A stretch of DNA of 64,000 bases. Origin: Nakazawaea peltata. Lineage: Eukaryota > Ascomycota > Pichiomycetes > Alaninales > Pachysolenaceae. The notes below the pieces were generated by a model. It saw nothing but the letters and a program-made list of their open reading frames with translations. It ran no database searches and had not been told where the DNA came from. Each line of letters opens with the position of its first letter. Position 1 is the first letter of the stretch. A program made the translations under genes and the position numbers. Shown here one piece after another: positions 39,129 through 47,940 of the stretch. The stretch is taken from contig BCGQ01000009.1 of the NCBI GenBank assembly GCA_001599355.1, positions 62,001-126,000 on the forward strand, given 5' to 3'.

Positions 39129-39303
39129 CTTAATCCCTCGTCAAAGCCCCCTCATCTCCAGGGTTCGGACCTTCCTCCGCTTATGTATGCGCGGAGAAGT
39201 CAAAAAAATTACTACTAACCGTTTGCCGATCTTGATAAGAAGGAAAGAGGAGAAGAGAATCGAGGATTATCGCTTACAACTGCTGCAAAGAAATTAAACT
39301 TGT

Positions 39304-39906
39304 CTAAATTAAGTCTTTTCCGTATATTATCAGATCGACTTTTCTGTTGTATGGTTTTAAGAAACCTGCATTCTTGATTTTGCCGACCCTCTCAAATCCT
39401 AATCCGTCCCAGATCTTAGTACTAGCAACATTTGTCTCGAACACCAAGTTGAAAACAGAGTAGGTGTAGCCCAATTGTGGAGCCCATTTAAGATAAACTT
39501 TTCCCATGTTGGTTCCGATTCTTTTCCCTCTGATTTTGTTGTTAACAAGGAATCCTGCATTACAATTATGTGAGCATCTACCAATATAGTTGGGCTTGAT
39601 ATAGAAGGTTCCATAGAACTCGGAGTCCCAGTCTCTTTTCTCCAGCAATGACTTTTTCTCTCCTACTACCATAATAGCGGTAAAATAATGGAACCAGTAA
39701 TCCTCAAATTCATCGGCCGTCATCTTTTCGTCATGAGGATAAGTATCCCCCCTCTCAATCTCCCCATTAAACAACTCACTCATATAGGCGATCAAGCTCT
39801 TGTCCACTTCTGATGACTTGTTGATGGGGTACAAGGTGACCAATGTTTTTTCGTCATTATCCAATTGGAAAGTCTCAGGTTCAGTTATTATATTCTCTTT
39901 CAGCAT
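39304..39906 (-). CDS. GNAT-only paralogue of Spt10, altered acetyl-CoA motif
   Basis: 200 residues colinear with the N-terminal GNAT domain of the SPT10 product two genes away. Shared words: IERGDTYP versus VERGDTFP, GTFYIKPNYIGRCSH versus GSFYIKPNYPGRCSH, WAPQLGYTYSVFNLVFETN versus WAPRLGYTSSIFNLVFDTN, and KIWDGLGFERVGKIK versus KIWDSLGFKLIGKIK. It ends directly after the domain and has no zinc finger. Motif A reads R126-G-K-R129-I-G131: the pyrophosphate-binding Gly of SPT10 (Gly144) is Arg here, which may weaken acetyl-CoA binding. Function unknown. Confidence 0.8.
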   Translation of the reverse strand: MLKENIITEPETFQLDNDEKTLVTLYPINKSSEVDKSLIAYMSELFNGEIERGDTYPHDEKMTADEFEDYWFHYFTAIMVVGEKKSLLEKRDWDSEFYGTFYIKPNYIGRCSHNCNAGFLVNNKIRGKRIGTNMGKVYLKWAPQLGYTYSVFNLVFETNVASTKIWDGLGFERVGKIKNAGFLKPYNRKVDLIIYGKDLI

Positions 39907-40542
39907 TATTAACAGTAGGTGCTCTATGGTATGTGGTAGTTGGTTCCCTCTGATCTATCCCCAAATTTGAACCTCCGACGGATGAAAAAATCGGATATAA
40001 AATTGAGATTCCCAAAGAGGAAAGGTGCGATACTTATCAGGCGAAGGCAAGAAGTCTTGGAAGAAACTTGCTGGATTAAATAGGAAGCTATTTACGGAAT
40101 ATAGGCGACAGAAGTAAAGCTTGGTATCTTTTTTAAGACTCTTTTGGTACGTCAAACTAAAACTACATGCAGAACTCAAATTCAATCTTAATTAGTGTCA
40201 GTTTGTAAATAATTATCGAGAAGAATATGTAAAAAATCTGAATATGCACTAATATGTCAATGTGAAATCAGAATTTCCGACCGTCGGCTCATTATCGACT
40301 CACCCCCAACTCAGTCTTTGGCCCCCTGCCATAACCTTCCCTGCCTCCACTCTGCCTCCAAGCTTCCTCCACTGTTCCTCCACCCTTCTTTATCTCGCTT
40401 CTAACGTCAAAAAATTTCCTAATCGGGTAAACTTATACCGATCACAATAGGGATACATCGGTCGATCAGCAGAGTATATATATCAAAGTGTCTACAGATT
40501 TCAGGTCTAGTGATATCGACAAGGCGAAGGAGGTGGGGGAAG
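39907..40542. other. intergenic: divergent promoter of GNAT paralogue and 2OG-oxygenase-like gene
   Basis: 636 bp without a supported gene. C/T-rich tract at 40300-40395; TATA-like GAGTATATATATC near 40470, about 70 bp before the plus-strand ATG. Confidence 0.55.
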
Positions 40543-41328
40543 ATGAGTGAGGAATTCGATCTGTCCGACCATATCGCAGCAAAACAAAACTATATACCCA
40601 AGGAAGTCAATCTTGAAACTCTAAAGATTCCAGCTTCTTTTTTGGGGGGTTCACGACCAAATCTCACATGTAAACTGTTTCCCTTTTTCACGAAACAGTG
40701 CTGTGAAGTGTTTAGGGATGTTTTATTGGAGTATCATGACAAGACAGACTCTTCAATAGGACCCACTCTAGAAGAATGTTCTCGAAATAAACAACTCTCC
40801 TTCATTTATGAAGCAATTGTTAGGTCTCAATTTAGGGATATTGTTAGTGCTATGATGGGGATGGAGCTCGAGATTTGTACTAAGGGACTTGAAATCTCTC
40901 AATATGCCACTAAATCCACTCAATATGAAACGGTCAACGTTTCTGAATGGCGCAAAATACCATACACTTTCATCTGTATTATACAATTAGAGGAGGAAAC
41001 CACTCTCGAATCACTAGCTGCAGGAACAGTTTCTGTTGTAGAGGGCAAACTTACTACAAATATATCATTGCTTCAACTAATTAATGAGCCGGACTCACCG
41101 TATAAGTTGAGTTTCTTCATAGTCATGAGACCTTCTGATGTTGTTCACTACGAGAATTTAAAACTTTCGAGCAAATTCACCAACAAAAGTATCTTATCCA
41201 TAACGTACAATAAATTAGAACAAGATGACGATTCAGATCAAGAAATCGACAACTATCTGTCATGGCTTGATAATCATTACGATAAATTGCTCTCCAGTCG
41301 TTCTGAGGCCAGCCTGTTGAACTCTTGA
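40543..41328 (+). CDS. 2OG-oxygenase-like protein without iron ligands (probable pseudoenzyme)
   Basis: 261 residues from the ATG at 40543 (the upstream extension needs GTG). It aligns by eye with the 2OG oxygenase at 38-39 kb: LKIPASFLGGSRPNLTCKLFPFFT against RTKPLGEIAGTLPFPLFS, LSFIYEAIV against TKFIHDAMT, SEWRKIPYTFICIIQLEE against LGWHYDSVPFVCVLMLEA, and KLSFFIVMRPSDV against RVSFVTSYIPSDV. In this alignment HxD (207/209) becomes R137/I139, the distal His260 becomes N173 and Arg271 becomes K188. All iron ligands and the co-substrate Arg are thus replaced. The frame is intact, so it is probably an expressed non-catalytic relative. Its 3' end overlaps the next gene by 52 bp. Confidence 0.6.
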   Translation: MSEEFDLSDHIAAKQNYIPKEVNLETLKIPASFLGGSRPNLTCKLFPFFTKQCCEVFRDVLLEYHDKTDSSIGPTLEECSRNKQLSFIYEAIVRSQFRDIVSAMMGMELEICTKGLEISQYATKSTQYETVNVSEWRKIPYTFICIIQLEEETTLESLAAGTVSVVEGKLTTNISLLQLINEPDSPYKLSFFIVMRPSDVVHYENLKLSSKFTNKSILSITYNKLEQDDDSDQEIDNYLSWLDNHYDKLLSSRSEASLLNS

Positions 41329-42116
41329 AGAAGATTATCAAGCTCCAAATCAGTCCCAGAAACAGAACCGGTCGATAATGTCGATATAATTATCACACCA
41401 GCACAAATTACAGCAATAAATATTACAATATATAAGTAAAGAACACTTCCAGTAGACGAAGACTTAATGAACTCCGAAGTTAAAAGGTTCTCCTCGATCA
41501 TCTTGTTGATTTGAGCGAATTGAGACTCACAAATCGATATTTTCAGCTCATATTTTTGTCTTAACCTGTTCAATTCTTTCTCGTTATAGTCATTTAATCT
41601 TTGAATATAAGTTTGTAACTCAAGTAACACGTTCTCTAAAGCCTTAATTCTAGATTTGGATTCTTGGAATAGAGGGTCCTTGGATGGACTATAAAACACA
41701 CTCTTCTCTTCGTCGACAAACAATTTTTTGGCCACCTTGTCCTTCTGTAAAACTGGCTCTGATTTCAAATCATCACCACCTTGAATGCGCGGGTTCTTCT
41801 TATGAGGAGAATACAAGATTTGACAAGCATCATCGTCGTCAACCTCGTCCGTATCTTCGGCCAAATGAAATTCCTCCTTTCTCAAAAGAGCCTCTAACAA
41901 CTCATCAGTCAATTGCTCATGTAAATACTCAACATCGGCACGGCTGATCCCAATCGATGGGTTCATCGACACGAACTTGGAAATCTGCTCCAAATTCTCA
42001 TTGTCCTCAATTTGAAAATAATTGTATATATCGGTATAAAGTCTTAGTATCTGAGGACCTTTCAGAAGTCCCTGAGTCTGGTATTTATCCCAGATCGAAT
42101 CTATATAGAGCTCCAT
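41277..42116 (-). CDS. Mps2-like spindle-pole-body/nuclear-envelope protein (tentative)
   Basis: 279 residues from the ATG at 42114-42116; a longer form would need TTG. An N-terminal helical domain (1 to about 85: YIDSIWDKYQTQGLLKGPQIL..., GISRADVEYLHEQLTDELLEALL) is followed by an acidic linker with two SP-K sites (YSPHKK, YSPSKD), a coiled coil (about 153-212), one transmembrane helix (about 226-247: YLYIVIFIAVICAGVIIISTL) and a short 30-residue tail. The order and spacing resemble S. cerevisiae Mps2, which anchors the spindle pole body. Sequence similarity is weak, so any tail-anchored coiled-coil protein is possible. It overlaps the convergent 2OG-like gene by 52 bp. Confidence 0.5.
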   Translation of the reverse strand: MELYIDSIWDKYQTQGLLKGPQILRLYTDIYNYFQIEDNENLEQISKFVSMNPSIGISRADVEYLHEQLTDELLEALLRKEEFHLAEDTDEVDDDDACQILYSPHKKNPRIQGGDDLKSEPVLQKDKVAKKLFVDEEKSVFYSPSKDPLFQESKSRIKALENVLLELQTYIQRLNDYNEKELNRLRQKYELKISICESQFAQINKMIEENLLTSEFIKSSSTGSVLYLYIVIFIAVICAGVIIISTLSTGSVSGTDLELDNLLQEFNRLASERLESNLS

Positions 42117-42343
42117 GTGTCTCGACCTCCAACAGATGAGCTCCAATCGCGTCTAGGCTCCCTATAAAATCCAGTGAAAAACTCGTAGCAAATTAGTACG
42201 AAGAATTTCTATGGTGCTCAATTATTTGATGGGTTAACAAAAAGAGCAACTGTTGGTTGAAGGAGATTCAAGAAACAAACTGAGAAGACGTGAACTGGTC
42301 GAGACGTCGATTTGAGCAGTTAGAACTAGAAATATTTATTAGG

Positions 42344-42718
42344 ATGGGATTTTTCAGTAGAGGAAGCAACCCACAAGTGGAAACCAAGTCCACCCCAGAG
42401 AAGCCCATCGAGCAATTGCCAGGGTCCGAAGGTAGCGGGTCTACGATTTTGAAAAGTTTGCCCCTGGACATCGAGGCAAATAATTCCACGGTGAAACAAT
42501 TCATTGATGCTCTGCCTTCAGCTACATATTTTATTGATTCAGCTTCCACACCATCCGAGAGCTTCCTTTGCAGACAGAAGCCAGAGGGAGGGCAAACCTG
42601 TTTAAAATTGGGCTATGATCTTACACAATTATTTAAGACTATGCAAAAATTCGAGTATTTCTGCTCACTGCCAGTGGAGAAAGTGAATGTTCATTACTTC
42701 GAATGCAGAAAGATGTGA
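42344..42718 (+). CDS. small cysteine-containing protein, unidentified
   Basis: 124 residues from the ATG at 42344 (MGFFSRGSNPQVETKS). The N-terminal half is polar and probably disordered. The C-terminal half carries four Cys: LCRQKPEGGQTC, FEYFC and FECRKM at the very end. MG at the start makes N-myristoylation conceivable, though Phe at position 3 is not ideal. The conserved-looking C-terminal block (LKLGYDLTQLFKTMQKFEYFCSLPVEKVNVHYFECRKM) suggests a real fold. I do not recognise it. It is read in the same direction as PTH1, which begins 216 bp later. Confidence 0.6.
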   Translation: MGFFSRGSNPQVETKSTPEKPIEQLPGSEGSGSTILKSLPLDIEANNSTVKQFIDALPSATYFIDSASTPSESFLCRQKPEGGQTCLKLGYDLTQLFKTMQKFEYFCSLPVEKVNVHYFECRKM

Positions 42719-42934
42719 TTCCCAATCCATTCAATACCCAATAAAAGTACCTCTTCAATTAGACCTTTTGTAGTTGCACATGTTAGTCGTGCACAAAATC
42801 CTAAATCCCATGATGAGTAATCTTTTTTTCCCGAGGGCTCTTCGAGCTGTAGCCGAGAGAAGGCGATGTGATGGCGAAGAGATGACCTTGATGCGGGAGG
42901 AAATTTAAACAGTGGCGTCGTTCAAGTTATAATT

Positions 42935-43663
42935 ATGATCGCTTTAATATCAAGAAGTATACGTAACTGGATTATTGAAGGAGGAATGAAGGGTAGTAAT
43001 AGATCTATATCAACTCAGTTAGTGGAAAAAGCCGAGGGTAAGAGTCCCTTCTTACTTGTGGCGTCAATAGGGAACCCAGAGAAAGGATTTAAGGGCACTA
43101 GACATTCTGTTGGTCACTATGTTCTGAAGCAGGTTGCAGAAAAATGGTCATTCACTGAAAAAAACACCCGTATAGGCTCGCTAAACGGGTTTGTCACCAG
43201 TCCCTATAGAGATGATATTCTGTTCTTCGAGAGTGACAGTTTTATGAACTTGAGTGGAAAGCCAATCAAACAGGCATGGCAATCAGTTATAAATTCCCTG
43301 AAAGTACAACAATATACACCAGTGCTAGTTGTACTTCATGATGAGTTGGATCTCCCGTTAGGAAAAGTCAAAGTCCGCAAACAATTGTCATCACATAAAG
43401 GTCATAATGGGTTAAAATCGATCCAGGCTCAGTTAGGTGGTGGATTTGGGTATATTGCAGTATCAATTGGTATTAGTAGACCCGAATCTCGCAGTCCCAA
43501 TGTCGTTGCTGACTATGTGTTAGGCAAATTCTCCTCCAGTGAGACTCAGACTCTCGACTCCCAAGTCGTTCCCCGTGTAGAGCAGATCATCGACCTGATG
43601 TTAACCCAAGAGAAGCACATCTATGACGTGAACGAAAATCATAAATCCAGAGCAAAAATTTAA
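42935..43663 (+). CDS. PTH1: peptidyl-tRNA hydrolase, mitochondrial (bacterial Pth type)
   Basis: 242 residues. A basic N-terminus (MIALISRSIRNWIIEGG...) acts as likely presequence before the Pth fold. Motifs: ASIGNPEKGFKGTRHSVGHYVL holds the catalytic His (the usual N after it is S), FMNLSGKPI, VLVVLHDELDLPLGKVKVR holds the catalytic Asp, and SSHKGHNGLKSIQAQLGGGFGYIAVSIGISRP is the GHNGL block. It releases peptides from prematurely dropped peptidyl-tRNA, in yeast mainly for mitochondrial translation. Confidence 0.93.
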   Translation: MIALISRSIRNWIIEGGMKGSNRSISTQLVEKAEGKSPFLLVASIGNPEKGFKGTRHSVGHYVLKQVAEKWSFTEKNTRIGSLNGFVTSPYRDDILFFESDSFMNLSGKPIKQAWQSVINSLKVQQYTPVLVVLHDELDLPLGKVKVRKQLSSHKGHNGLKSIQAQLGGGFGYIAVSIGISRPESRSPNVVADYVLGKFSSSETQTLDSQVVPRVEQIIDLMLTQEKHIYDVNENHKSRAKI

Positions 43664-44160
43664 TAGTACCTGGCACAGATTATTTCTTTTTTTTTTCTTA
43701 CAGTGAAGGGCATTTTTTGCTTCTGTTAGATTTAGTGCGGCATCATCGGCAGATGGGAATGGAATAGAGAGCAAAAGAAGATGAAGCTGGAAATCTCCAG
43801 ACTCTATCGAGTACTTGATCCCAAACTAGACTGATAAATTATATACTGTATAGATATTTATACGCAATCACTAATAAAAATATGTCATTTGCATCTCAAA
43901 TCGCATCATCTCCCCTCTAATATTCTCCCGTCTTTTTTCCCCAAACAAAAAAAAGTGGCCCCAGACGCAGTCAGCAGACTCGCCTGCATAAACTTTTTCC
44001 CTTTACCTGTCAGCCACATATAAGGCATCACAGGTGAGGCACCAAGATCCGGGTAAGTAGAGCCCTGCTGATACTTGGCACAGTCAGAAAACGTTTTATT
44101 TATATAACGTCTCATCTGTGCAGTATTTTTTCTTAGCTGTTGAATAGAAGCATACTGGAG
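43664..44160. other. intergenic: PTH1 3' flank and CYS4 promoter
   Basis: 497 bp. It holds T-rich PTH1 3' sequence and an ATTTATATAACG TATA-like element near 44097. I looked for Met31/32 (CTGTGG) and Cbf1 (CACGTG) sites and found none. No gene seen. Confidence 0.5.
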
Positions 44161-45681
44161 ATGTCTGCACTTAAGAAGGCCCAGCCGGTCGTTAAAGATA
44201 TCTTGCTGCTTATCGGGAACACCCCTTTGGTCAAGCTTAATAAGATCCCTGCCCAATATGGATTGAAGCCACAGGTCTTTGCCAAGGTGGAGTTGTTTAA
44301 TAGTGGCGGGTCCATCAAGGATCGTATCCTGTTGAGAATGGTGGAGGAACTGGAACGTCAGGGATTGATCACCCCTGGGAAGAGCACTTTAATTGAGCCA
44401 ACTTCAGGTAATACAGGTATTGGATTAGCATTAATTGGAGCTGTTAAGAATTATAGAACTATCATTACGTTGCCGGAGAAGATGTCTAATGAGAAGGTGA
44501 GTGTATTGAAAGCACTTGGTGCTGAGATCATAAGAACTCCTACAGAAGCAGCATGGGACTCTCCAGAATCTCATATTGGAGTCCTGAAGAAATTGGAGAA
44601 GGAGATTCCAAACTCCATCATTTTGGATCAGTATGGGAACCCTAACAATCCCTTACTGCATTATTTTGGAACAGGAGCTGAGATCTGGGAACAAACCGAG
44701 GGTAAAGTCAAATGTGTCGTTGCCGGTGCCGGAACCGGTGGTACTATCACCGGTATTGCTAAGTATTTGAAAGAGAAGAACCCTGAAATCAAGATCGTGG
44801 CCCTGGATCCTATCGGATCTATCTTGGCTTTACCAGAGTCATTGAATGAGACCGATGTAACTCAATATAAGGTCGAAGGTATCGGATATGACTTTGTCCC
44901 TGATGTGTTGGATCGTGAGATCGTCGATAAATGGATCAAGACAGATGATAATGACAGTTTCTTCTTGGCCAGAAAATTAATTAGCGAAGAAGGTATTCTT
45001 GTAGGAGGATCATCTGGAAGTGCTTTAAGTGCTGCTATCAAGGCTATTAGAGAATATCAGGAGTCGGGAGAGCTTACTCCAGATGACGTTGTAGTTTTCG
45101 TTCTGCCAGATTCTATCAGATCATATTTGTCTAAATTTGCTGATGATGAGTGGATGAAGTTCAATAACTTCGAGGTTCCAGAGAGAAGTGAGAACACTAC
45201 CAAGAGTTTCAACGATGTCTTGGCCAGCTATACCATTGCTGACTTACAATTACCTCCAGTCATCTCTGTATTCGAATCCTCATCTATTCTGGACACTATC
45301 AAAATTTTGCAAGATCATGGTTTCGACCAATTGCCTGTTTTGGCATCCCAAGATAACGATAAGTTGTTAGGTATTGTTACGTTATCGAATATCTTAAAGA
45401 ATACCAAGTCATTCAAGTCGCAGACTATTCAAGAGATCTTCTTTGACTTCCGTGAATTGAAAGAATTTGAGAGATCCAAGGACATTAATGTTGGTTCCAC
45501 CTCGAAGAGAAGAACATTCCAGTTGATTACCCCTTCTACCACATTGGATAAGTTGAATACTTTCTTTGAAACTAACTCGTGTGCCATTGTCACCGATTCT
45601 GCTGAAGATAAGAAGCCTTTACATATTGTTACCAAGGTAGATTTAGTATCTTTCTTAGCATCTAAGGGAGAATTCAATTAG
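44161..45681 (+). CDS. CYS4: cystathionine beta-synthase
   Basis: 506 residues from the ATG at 44161 (507 in S. cerevisiae Cys4); the upstream extension would need TTG. PLP enzyme that condenses serine and homocysteine in transsulfuration. The PLP lysine lies in NSGGSIKDRILLRMVEELE, with PTSGNTGIGLAL and the phosphate-binding AGAGTGGTITGIAKYLKE. The conserved VEGIGYDFVPDVLDR and EEGILVGGSSGSAL follow. The C-terminal third has two CBS-type repeats (VFESSSILDTIKILQDHGFDQLPVL and LDKLNTFFETNSCAIVTD). As in other yeast CBS enzymes, no N-terminal haem-binding region is present. Confidence 0.95.
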   Translation: MSALKKAQPVVKDILLLIGNTPLVKLNKIPAQYGLKPQVFAKVELFNSGGSIKDRILLRMVEELERQGLITPGKSTLIEPTSGNTGIGLALIGAVKNYRTIITLPEKMSNEKVSVLKALGAEIIRTPTEAAWDSPESHIGVLKKLEKEIPNSIILDQYGNPNNPLLHYFGTGAEIWEQTEGKVKCVVAGAGTGGTITGIAKYLKEKNPEIKIVALDPIGSILALPESLNETDVTQYKVEGIGYDFVPDVLDREIVDKWIKTDDNDSFFLARKLISEEGILVGGSSGSALSAAIKAIREYQESGELTPDDVVVFVLPDSIRSYLSKFADDEWMKFNNFEVPERSENTTKSFNDVLASYTIADLQLPPVISVFESSSILDTIKILQDHGFDQLPVLASQDNDKLLGIVTLSNILKNTKSFKSQTIQEIFFDFRELKEFERSKDINVGSTSKRRTFQLITPSTTLDKLNTFFETNSCAIVTDSAEDKKPLHIVTKVDLVSFLASKGEFN

Positions 45682-45712
45682 AATGTAATTATTAGCTATT
45701 ATATATGTAGAT

Positions 45713-46360
45713 TTACCAACCCCCGAAACCTCCTCTTCCGCCTCCAAATCCACCTCTTCCACCACCGAAGCCTCCTCTTCCACCACCGAAACCTCCTCTT
45801 CCTCCTCCACCGAATGGACCTCCACCGAATCCGAATCCACCAGGAGGACCGTGTGGGCGACTGTGATGAGGACGGCCACCGCCGAATCCTCCACCAAACC
45901 CACCACCGAATCCACTATTACCGTGATGTCTGCCTCCATGACGACGGCCACTACCACCAATAACACTAGTAAGAAGAGACCCGACACCTACAGCAGCAGC
46001 ACCAGCCAAAGCCATCGAACCCCAATTAGAACCGGAGCTTGAGCTCTGTTGTTGCTGTTGTTGTTGGTACTGCTGAGGTTGTTGTTGGTATTGTTGTGGT
46101 TGTTGCTGGTATTGTTGTGGTTGTTGTTGATACTGCTGTTGTTGTGGTTGTTGTTGCTGCTGATTATCGTACTGAGCCTTGTTATCGGTGCTATTTCCAC
46201 CTGCTACATTAGCTTGAGCAGGCAGAGTTGGGACTTCCCACTGGGATTCTCCAGTAATTGTGTTCACATAATAATAACATTTGTATTCTTCATCCCACTT
46301 AGCGATCCATCCCTGTGGAAGCTGAGGAGGAGCTGGTTGGTCACCGGATTTTTCAGTCAT
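45713..46360 (-). CDS. WWM1: Wwm1-like WW-domain protein with Gln- and Gly-rich repeats
   Basis: 215 residues from the ATG at 46358-46360 (the longer form needs TTG). One WW domain, about 12-45: LPQGWIAKWDEEYKCYYYVNTITGESQWEVP, with both Trp and the central Tyr block. Then a Gln-rich tract with repeated QQPQQYQ (about 70-110), a short hydrophobic Ala/Gly helix (MALAGAAAVGVGSLLTSVIGG) and a C-terminal Gly-rich tail of repeated GGFGGGRG. S. cerevisiae Wwm1 has the same order (WW, Gln/Pro/Tyr-rich, hydrophobic Gly/Ala stretch, Gly-rich end) and interacts with metacaspase Mca1. Its stop is 31 bp from that of CYS4. Confidence 0.85.
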   Translation of the reverse strand: MTEKSGDQPAPPQLPQGWIAKWDEEYKCYYYVNTITGESQWEVPTLPAQANVAGGNSTDNKAQYDNQQQQQPQQQQYQQQPQQYQQQPQQYQQQPQQYQQQQQQQSSSSGSNWGSMALAGAAAVGVGSLLTSVIGGSGRRHGGRHHGNSGFGGGFGGGFGGGRPHHSRPHGPPGGFGFGGGPFGGGGRGGFGGGRGGFGGGRGGFGGGRGGFGGW

Positions 46361-46700
46361 ACTTAAGATGCCTTCGATGAACAAATTTGAATCCCCGGAT
46401 TTGCAAGCGACTTTATATTTGTATGCAGATCCAAAGCGACGTGAAATTCCTGCGCACAGTCATTTTTTTCGCTTCCAAGCAGTGCCTTGTTCGGGCAACA
46501 GAAACAGCTGGCCTGCTGCAGCCAAGACCTTGATGTAAAATCGTAATATGCTCAATTTCACCGAATTTTTCAGCCCCCGATGAGAGGGGCTCTCGGATGA
46601 GTAGAGAGGTAACTGAAGTAGTGGCTGGAACGTCAAAAACAGAGACTCCAAAGTGATTTTCAGAAACATTTCCACACATATTATAGGCCAAGTGCGTCGG
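46361..46700. other. intergenic: divergent WWM1 / TatD promoter
   Basis: 340 bp. It contains a CTGGCCTGCTGCAGCCAAG segment near 46510 with a CTGCTGCAG inverted repeat. No gene seen. Confidence 0.45.
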
Positions 46701-47807
46701 ATGTCTACGAAACCGCGCTATTTCGATATTGCGGTCAATTTGACCGATCGTATGTTCCATGGTGACTACAATGACAAGAACTATCACCCGTCTGACTTGG
46801 AACAGGTATTAGATCGTGCTAAAAAGTTCAATGTGAAGAAAATCTTGGTTACCGGATCATCTTTGGGTGAGTCTGAGATTGCATACAACATTTCCAAGGA
46901 CTCTCTCCATACAGGTTTCTTATATTCCACGGTGGGTGTTCATCCATGTACTGTTGGTGAGATTGCAAGTTATGAAGGAGGAGAGGCCGAGTATTTACTG
47001 AAGTTAAAACTTTTGGCTGAGAAGGGGAAACAAGATGGGGCTGTGAAACTGTTTGGAGAAATAGGTCTCGATTATGATAGACTCCACTATACCCCAGCAG
47101 AGGTGCAAAGAAAGTACTTTGAGAAACAATTGTTGGTGGCATGCGATTTGGATCTCCCATTGTTCTTACATATGAGAGCTCTGTGTGATGATTTTATAGA
47201 TATAATTAGTCCATTTTTGAACAAGACCAGATCAGATGGGAAATACCTTACAAAGAACGGTGTCGTTCATTCTTTTACCGGCACTCTGGAAGAGTTACAT
47301 AAATTATTGGATCACGGTTTCTATATAGGAGTAAATGGTTGTTCATTAAAAACGGAAGAGAACTTGGAAGTGGTAAAACAGATCCCATTATCACGGATGA
47401 TGATCGAAACTGACAGTCCGTGGTGTGAAATCAGAGCTTCTTCTGCTCTGTACAAATTAATCTCTGCTTATCCAAACGAGTTCTACCCTGAGTTTACAGA
47501 TATCGAAGATGAAGAGATGATGAAAATGCCTCTGGGTAATAAAAAGAATGGGCCGGCTTTCAAATTTGATAATTTCCTCCCTTTGCCTTCGATCAAACGT
47601 GATCACTACACTAAGTTCATGGACTCACTCAAGGATAAAGAATTAATGACAGTAGGACGTCAATCTCCCCCATTGATCAAGTCTAGAAATGAGCCTTGTC
47701 TCATAGGATTCGTCGCCCAAGTCGTCCTGGCCCTCCACCAAGTAGAACCACAGGTAGTCATAGATACATGTTGGCAAAATAGCTGTAGATTATTCGAAAT
47801 AGATTGA
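46701..47807 (+). CDS. TatD-family 3'-5' nuclease
   Basis: 368 residues from the ATG at 46701; the in-frame extension to 46653 would need GTG. TIM-barrel metallo-hydrolase with FDIAVNLTDRMFHG at the start (as in yeast YBL055C and animal TATDN1), VTGSSLGESE, TVGVHPCTVGEI, GEIGLDYDRLHY, LFLHMRAL, VHSFTGT and IETDSPWCEIR. S. cerevisiae Tat-D/YBL055C is a DNA 3'-5' exonuclease/endonuclease linked to apoptosis-like DNA breakdown. All metal ligands usual for the eukaryotic branch seem present. Confidence 0.9.
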   Translation: MSTKPRYFDIAVNLTDRMFHGDYNDKNYHPSDLEQVLDRAKKFNVKKILVTGSSLGESEIAYNISKDSLHTGFLYSTVGVHPCTVGEIASYEGGEAEYLLKLKLLAEKGKQDGAVKLFGEIGLDYDRLHYTPAEVQRKYFEKQLLVACDLDLPLFLHMRALCDDFIDIISPFLNKTRSDGKYLTKNGVVHSFTGTLEELHKLLDHGFYIGVNGCSLKTEENLEVVKQIPLSRMMIETDSPWCEIRASSALYKLISAYPNEFYPEFTDIEDEEMMKMPLGNKKNGPAFKFDNFLPLPSIKRDHYTKFMDSLKDKELMTVGRQSPPLIKSRNEPCLIGFVAQVVLALHQVEPQVVIDTCWQNSCRLFEID

Positions 47808-47940
47808 CTGAATATAAAAAGATATGTAGAATTGAAGGTATCAATTGAAGAAATCGAACGAGAATTCGATCACCAACCAGGCAAATATGCAATGAGAATC
47901 AAAAAACAAAATCACATTAACAAACAGATATTAATAATAT

